This document shows positions 6,746 through 9,611 of a stretch of 9,611 bases of DNA, piece by piece. The stretch spans positions 1-9,611 of the forward strand of contig NZ_JAOXLP010000067.1 of the NCBI RefSeq assembly GCF_025791835.1, in the 5' to 3' direction. The first letter of the stretch is position 1. Every line of letters begins with the position of its first letter. Source of the DNA: Roseomonas xinghualingensis (GTDB lineage: Bacteria; Pseudomonadota; Alphaproteobacteria; Acetobacterales; Acetobacteraceae). Below the pieces are notes generated by a model. The model did not search any database. It was not told the origin of the DNA and saw nothing but the letters and a program-made list of their open reading frames with translations. A program made the position numbers and the translations under genes.

Positions 6746-7717
6746 ATGAAGCGCCGCCATGCGCTGGCCCTGCCTTTCGCGCTCGCCGCCCTGCCGGCGC
6801 GGGCGCAGCGCCGCAGCGCCGATGCGGGCATCGCCTTTCCTGCGCCCGGCCGCCGGGGCTGGGCAGCGCAGGTGCCGCAGATCCGCATCGGGCTAATCGG
6901 CGGCGAGAACGAGGCCGACCGGCTCGGCCGCTACGATGCCTATCGGCGCCTGCTGGAGGAGACATTCGGCGTTTCCGTGCGCCTCTTCCCTGCGAGCGAT
7001 TATGCCGGGGTGGTGCAGGCTTTCAGCGCCGGGCAGCTCGACCTCGCCGCCGTCAGCCCCGCCGTCTATGCAGCCGCCTGGATCGACACGAATGGGGATG
7101 TGGAGCCCCTGCTGGTGGCGGAGCAGGAGGACGGCTCCATCAGCTATGTCGGTGTGATGGTGGTGCGGGCGGATTCCGGTATCACCGATATCGCGGGGAT
7201 GCGCGGAAGGTCGCTCGCCTGGCCCGATCCGAATTCGGCGTCCGGCTATCTCATCCCGCGCTTCGCGCTGCGCCGCGCGGGGATCGACCCCAATAGCTAC
7301 TTCTCCCGCACCGGCTTCGCGGGCGGGCATGAGCAGGCGGTGGTGGCGGTGCTGCAGCGGCAATACGACGCCGCCTTCACCTGGGCATCGGAGCAGGGCG
7401 ACCCGAAGGCGGGCTATTCGCGCGGCAACCTGCACACCATGGTGGCGAAGGGGATGCTGGACATGCGCGACCTTCGCATCGTCTGGCACACCGAGCCGGT
7501 GATCTACGGCCCGTTGATGGCGCGGAAATCGCTGCCGGATGCCTTCAAGGAGGATCTGCGGCTGTTCCATCTGGCCCTGCCGCGCGCGCATCCGGAGATC
7601 TACCGCAGCATCGAGCGCGGTGCGGGCACCGGTTATCGCGAGGTGGGCCATGAGGCCTTCCAACTGCTGATCGACATGCGGCGCGAGGAGGCGGCAGAGC
7701 GCCGCAGGCGTAACTGA
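6746..7717 (+). CDS. phnD: PhnD-type periplasmic substrate-binding protein, copy 2
   Basis: This is a second exported binding protein, 323 residues, clearly paralogous to the one just upstream: shared RRSAD, GGENEADRLGRY, RADSGITD, MRGRSLAW, RTGFAGGHEQ and an EAAERRRR tail. The phosphonate-holding motif reads DPNSASGY (Ser164-Ala165-Ser166), so the middle Thr of copy 1 is Ala. The aromatic site is Tyr86, as in E. coli, whereas copy 1 has Phe. Tyr134 and His195 are kept. ATG 6746 is preferred: it gives a signal peptide (MKRR, then an Ala/Leu core, cut after ARA) that aligns with copy 1, and AAAGGG (6731-6736) lies 9 nt upstream. An in-frame ATG at 6728 overlaps the phnD1 stop (TGATG) and would add six residues. 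It may bind a different ligand from copy 1 while using the same permease; that is inference. Confidence 0.9.
   Translation: MKRRHALALPFALAALPARAQRRSADAGIAFPAPGRRGWAAQVPQIRIGLIGGENEADRLGRYDAYRRLLEETFGVSVRLFPASDYAGVVQAFSAGQLDLAAVSPAVYAAAWIDTNGDVEPLLVAEQEDGSISYVGVMVVRADSGITDIAGMRGRSLAWPDPNSASGYLIPRFALRRAGIDPNSYFSRTGFAGGHEQAVVAVLQRQYDAAFTWASEQGDPKAGYSRGNLHTMVAKGMLDMRDLRIVWHTEPVIYGPLMARKSLPDAFKEDLRLFHLALPRAHPEIYRSIERGAGTGYREVGHEAFQLLIDMRREEAAERRRRN
7310..7365. repeat. 56-bp stretch identical in the other phnD copy (unit 2)
   Basis: This is the exact copy of 6321-6376, at the homologous codons of phnD2. Together the two form a direct repeat 989 bp apart that could recombine to delete one binding-protein gene and leave an in-frame chimera. 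Confidence 0.9.
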
Positions 7718-7725
7718 GCACGACC

Positions 7726-8604
7726 GTGCTCTCCCCCGCCGCTGAGCGGGGCGAAGCGGCCTTCCAGGCGGCGCGTCGCGCCCGGCGCGGGCGGGTGCTG
7801 CTGGGCGTCGCGCTCTTTCTCGCCGCCTTCCTCGCTTCCGCCTGGATGAGCGAGTTCCATCCGGCGGCGCTTGCCTCGGGCCTGCCACGCGCGGGCGAGT
7901 ATTTCCTGCGCCTTCTGCCCGATCTGCGCTGGGCCACCCTGTTCGGCGACTGGGAGACGGAAGGCAGCATCGCCTTCTGGTTCTACCGCCTCGACAAATG
8001 GGCGCTGCTGCTGCTGGAGACGGCGAACATGGCCGCGCTGGCCACGCTGGCCGGCGGTGCGCTGGCGCTGCTCCTGTCCTTTCCCGCCGCGCGCAATGTC
8101 TCGCCTTCCGCCTGGACCTACCGCTTCGCACGGCGCGGGCTGGAGGCGATGCGGACGGTGCCGGAGATCGTCTATGCGCTGATCCTGGTCTGGGCCTTCG
8201 GCGTGGGGCCGCTGGCCGGCATCATCGCCATCGCGCTCCACACCACCGGCGCCCTTGGAAAGCTCTTCGCCGAGGCGATCGAGAACGCGGATATGAAGCC
8301 CTGGGACGGGGTGCGTTCGGCGGGCGGCAACTGGGCCCAGGCCTGCCGCTTCGCCGTGCTGCCGCAGGTGGCGCCGAACATGGTCAGCTATCTGCTGCTG
8401 CGCTTCGAGATCAATGTGCGCGGGGCGAGCGTGATCGGCTTCGTCGGCGCGGGCGGGATCGGGCAGGAGCTCTATCTCGTCATCTCGCAGAACTACTACG
8501 AGGAGATCTCGGCCATCATCCTGCTGATCGTGCTGGTGGTGGCGATGATCGACCTTCTTTCCGAAGCCGTGCGCCGCCGCCTGGGCGGGGAGGCGCGGGC
8601 ATGA
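7726..8604 (+). CDS. phnE: phosphonate-type ABC transporter permease PhnE, copy 1
   Basis: This 292-residue inner-membrane permease has hydrophobic stretches near residues 25-45, 86-118, 142-170 and 255-285. The cytoplasmic EAA loop that docks the ATPase begins at Glu183 (EAIENAD...GG...LPQVAPN). VGAGGIGQEL towards the C-terminus is typical of PhnE. The start is uncertain. GTG 7726 has no ribosome site. A CTG at 7714, overlapping the phnD2 stop as CTGA, sits 5 nt after CAGG (7705-7708) and would give a more usual M-S-T-T-V-L N-terminus, as if an ancestral ATGA had changed. It ends in an ATGA overlap with the second permease gene. The two permeases probably form a heterodimer, as in other phnCDE1E2 clusters. 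Confidence 0.9.
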   Translation: MLSPAAERGEAAFQAARRARRGRVLLGVALFLAAFLASAWMSEFHPAALASGLPRAGEYFLRLLPDLRWATLFGDWETEGSIAFWFYRLDKWALLLLETANMAALATLAGGALALLLSFPAARNVSPSAWTYRFARRGLEAMRTVPEIVYALILVWAFGVGPLAGIIAIALHTTGALGKLFAEAIENADMKPWDGVRSAGGNWAQACRFAVLPQVAPNMVSYLLLRFEINVRGASVIGFVGAGGIGQELYLVISQNYYEEISAIILLIVLVVAMIDLLSEAVRRRLGGEARA

Positions 8605-9443
8605 GCGCCGCCGCCGATGTCAGCCGCTGGAAGGCGCGGCTGCCCGCTGCCTTCGGGCCAAGCCCGCGGCAGCGCGCCTTCCGCATTGCGGGCGGCACGC
8701 TGTTCCTGGCCTGGCTGGCCTGGGCGCTCTGGCTCTTCGACATCACGCCGCAGCGGCTCTGGAACGGGCTGTCCGGCCTGTTCACCATCATCCGGCTGAT
8801 GATTCCGCCCTTGCCGGGCGAGTTGTGGCAGGACATTCTGAAGGGCATCGCGGAAAGCGTGGCAATGGCCTTCCTGGGCACGGTGCTGGCGGCGGTCTTC
8901 GCCATCCCGCTCGGCTTTCTCGGCGCGCGGAACATCGTCACCTCCACGCTGCTGCGCTTCTCCCTTCGCCGCGTCTTCGATGGGCTGCGCGGCGTGGACC
9001 AGCTGATCTGGGCGCTGGCCTTCGTGCGCGCCGTCGGCCTCGGGCCGCTGGCGGGGGTGCTGGCCCTTTTCGTCTCGGACCTCGCGACACTGTCCAAGCT
9101 CTATGCCGAGGCGATCGAGAATGCAGAGCGGCGCCAGGCGGAAGGGGTAGTCGCGGCGGGCGGATCGCATCTCATGGCGGTGCGCTTTGGTATCCTGCCG
9201 CAGGTGCTGCCGCTGATGCTCGCCCAGGCGCTTTATTTCTTCGAGAGCAACACCCGCTCCGCCTCCATCCTCGGCGTGGTCGGCGCGGGCGGGATCGGGC
9301 TGCAGATCGCCGAGCGCATCAAGGTGCGCCACTGGGACGAGGTGGCCTTCATCATTATCCTGATGGTGATCACCGTGGGGGTGATCGACTGGATCGGCGG
9401 CAAGCTGCGGCGGCGGCTGATTGGTGGACGGGATATTTCCTAG
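8601..9443 (+). CDS. phnE: phosphonate-type ABC transporter permease PhnE, copy 2
   Basis: This is a 280-residue inner-membrane permease. Its ATG overlaps the phnE1 stop (ATGA), and GGGGAGG (8587-8593) lies 7 nt upstream, so translation is coupled and strong. The EAA loop begins at Glu170 (EAIENAE...AAGG...LPQVLP), and VGAGGIGLQI follows, parallel to phnE1. GFLGARN after the second hydrophobic stretch is another PhnE-type feature. It differs from phnE1 along most of its length, so this is an old paralogue pair rather than a recent copy like the phnD pair. The C-terminus ends at a TAG (9441-9443) directly at the presumed boundary of an insertion sequence. A few native terminal residues might have been replaced, but the length is normal. 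Confidence 0.92.
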   Translation: MSAAADVSRWKARLPAAFGPSPRQRAFRIAGGTLFLAWLAWALWLFDITPQRLWNGLSGLFTIIRLMIPPLPGELWQDILKGIAESVAMAFLGTVLAAVFAIPLGFLGARNIVTSTLLRFSLRRVFDGLRGVDQLIWALAFVRAVGLGPLAGVLALFVSDLATLSKLYAEAIENAERRQAEGVVAAGGSHLMAVRFGILPQVLPLMLAQALYFFESNTRSASILGVVGAGGIGLQIAERIKVRHWDEVAFIIILMVITVGVIDWIGGKLRRRLIGGRDIS

Positions 9444-9456
9444 AGCATGATCCGAG

Positions 9457-9502
9457 CGATCTGATTCGAATATTCTTGCCCGATGCGGCGACGATCTGAT
9501 TC
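9457..9502. repeat. 11-bp direct repeat in the IS left end
   Basis: CGATCTGATTC occurs at 9457-9467 and again at 9492-9502, 35 bp from start to start. An 8-bp palindrome GAATATTC (9468-9475) follows the first copy. Repeats within a transposon end often serve as transposase-binding sites; that role is inferred. Confidence 0.6.
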
Positions 9503-9533
9503 ACCCTGATGGCTGGTAGGGAGGCCAGCATGG

Positions 9534-9611
9534 ATGGGCCGGACCTTATCGGAGGATCTTCGCAGCCGCGTCGTTAGGGCAGTGGAGGGCGGGCTTTCGC
9601 GCCGCGCGGCC
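9534..9611 (+). CDS. IS630-family transposase, N-terminal 26 codons (partial)
   Basis: The frame from ATG 9534 gives M-G-R-T-L-S-E-D-L-R, then RVVRAVEGGLSRRAA, and runs off the window end without a stop. This matches the start of the helix-turn-helix DNA-binding domain of IS630-family transposases, which commonly begin M-x-R-x-x-S-x-D-L-R and carry a G-x-S-x-R-x-A-A helix. GGGAGG (9519-9524) is 9 nt upstream. Another ATG at 9530 has closer spacing (5 nt), but its frame meets a stop after 15 codons. The catalytic DDE domain lies outside the window, so it is unknown whether the element is intact. Confidence 0.85.
   Translation, partial: MGRTLSEDLRSRVVRAVEGGLSRRAA

Larger units (their letters stand above)
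9443..9611 (+). mobile_element. left end of an IS630-family insertion sequence, cut by the window
   Basis: The region after phnE2 holds about 90 bp of non-coding DNA and then the start of an IS630-type transposase, so this is the element's left end. IS630-family elements insert at TA. The TA at 9441-9442, inside the phnE2 stop, fits as the target, which would put the first IS base near 9443. The exact boundary cannot be fixed without the right-hand inverted repeat outside the window. The sequence starts GAGCATGATCC. Confidence 0.7.

Noticed and set aside
5745..7717. A single phnD gene split or duplicated by assembly error
   Set aside because: The copies differ at about one third of residues throughout, with a two-codon length difference and separate signal peptides, so they are two real genes.
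6893..8131. 412-codon minus-strand open frame across phnD2 and phnE1
   Set aside because: It is antisense to two conserved genes, low in complexity, and without recognisable motifs.

Overview
The window is GC-rich, densely coding bacterial DNA. It has the features of an alphaproteobacterium, most likely an Acetobacteraceae member (Roseomonas-like). This rests on the alphaproteobacterial initiator tRNA (anticodon stem TCAGG/CCTGA), the very high GC at third codon positions, and the type of GC-rich intergenic hairpins. The placement is an inference from sequence style, not from a search.

Layout. Positions 1-65 are the 3' part of an initiator tRNA-Met, followed by an intrinsic-terminator-like hairpin (90-120). 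On the minus strand, hemW (150-1343) encodes the radical-SAM heme chaperone. It diverges, with only 15 bp between predicted start codons, from a plus-strand YbaK/EbsC-family aminoacyl-tRNA deacylase (1359-1859). A DHA2-type MFS exporter follows (1991-3361). A 315-bp non-coding stretch (3362-3676) is packed with strong hairpins. Next comes a DegT/DnrJ/EryC1 PLP aminotransferase resembling WbpE (3677-4840).

From 4933 to 9443 lies a compact five-gene operon for a phosphonate-type ABC importer, in the order phnC (ATPase), phnD1 and phnD2 (two periplasmic binding proteins), phnE1 and phnE2 (two permeases). The junctions are short gaps or overlaps, which fits one transcript. Its unusual point is the tandem pair of related but diverged binding proteins feeding what looks like one permease pair and one ATPase. 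They differ at positions that contact ligand in E. coli PhnD. No C-P lyase, phosphonatase or phosphite dehydrogenase gene is present in the window, so the substrate is open.

The window ends inside an IS630-family insertion sequence. The first 26 codons of its transposase (9534-9611) and its left-end region with an 11-bp direct repeat lie immediately after phnE2. The phnE2 stop codon contains a TA dinucleotide, the target used by IS630 elements, so the insertion may have occurred exactly there.

Most of the window is ordinary chromosomal content. The best candidates for a second look are the duplicated binding proteins, the IS junction at the phnE2 stop, the hairpin cluster at 3362-3609, and the unusual discriminator base of the tRNA. 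I see no clear sign of a wholly new system.
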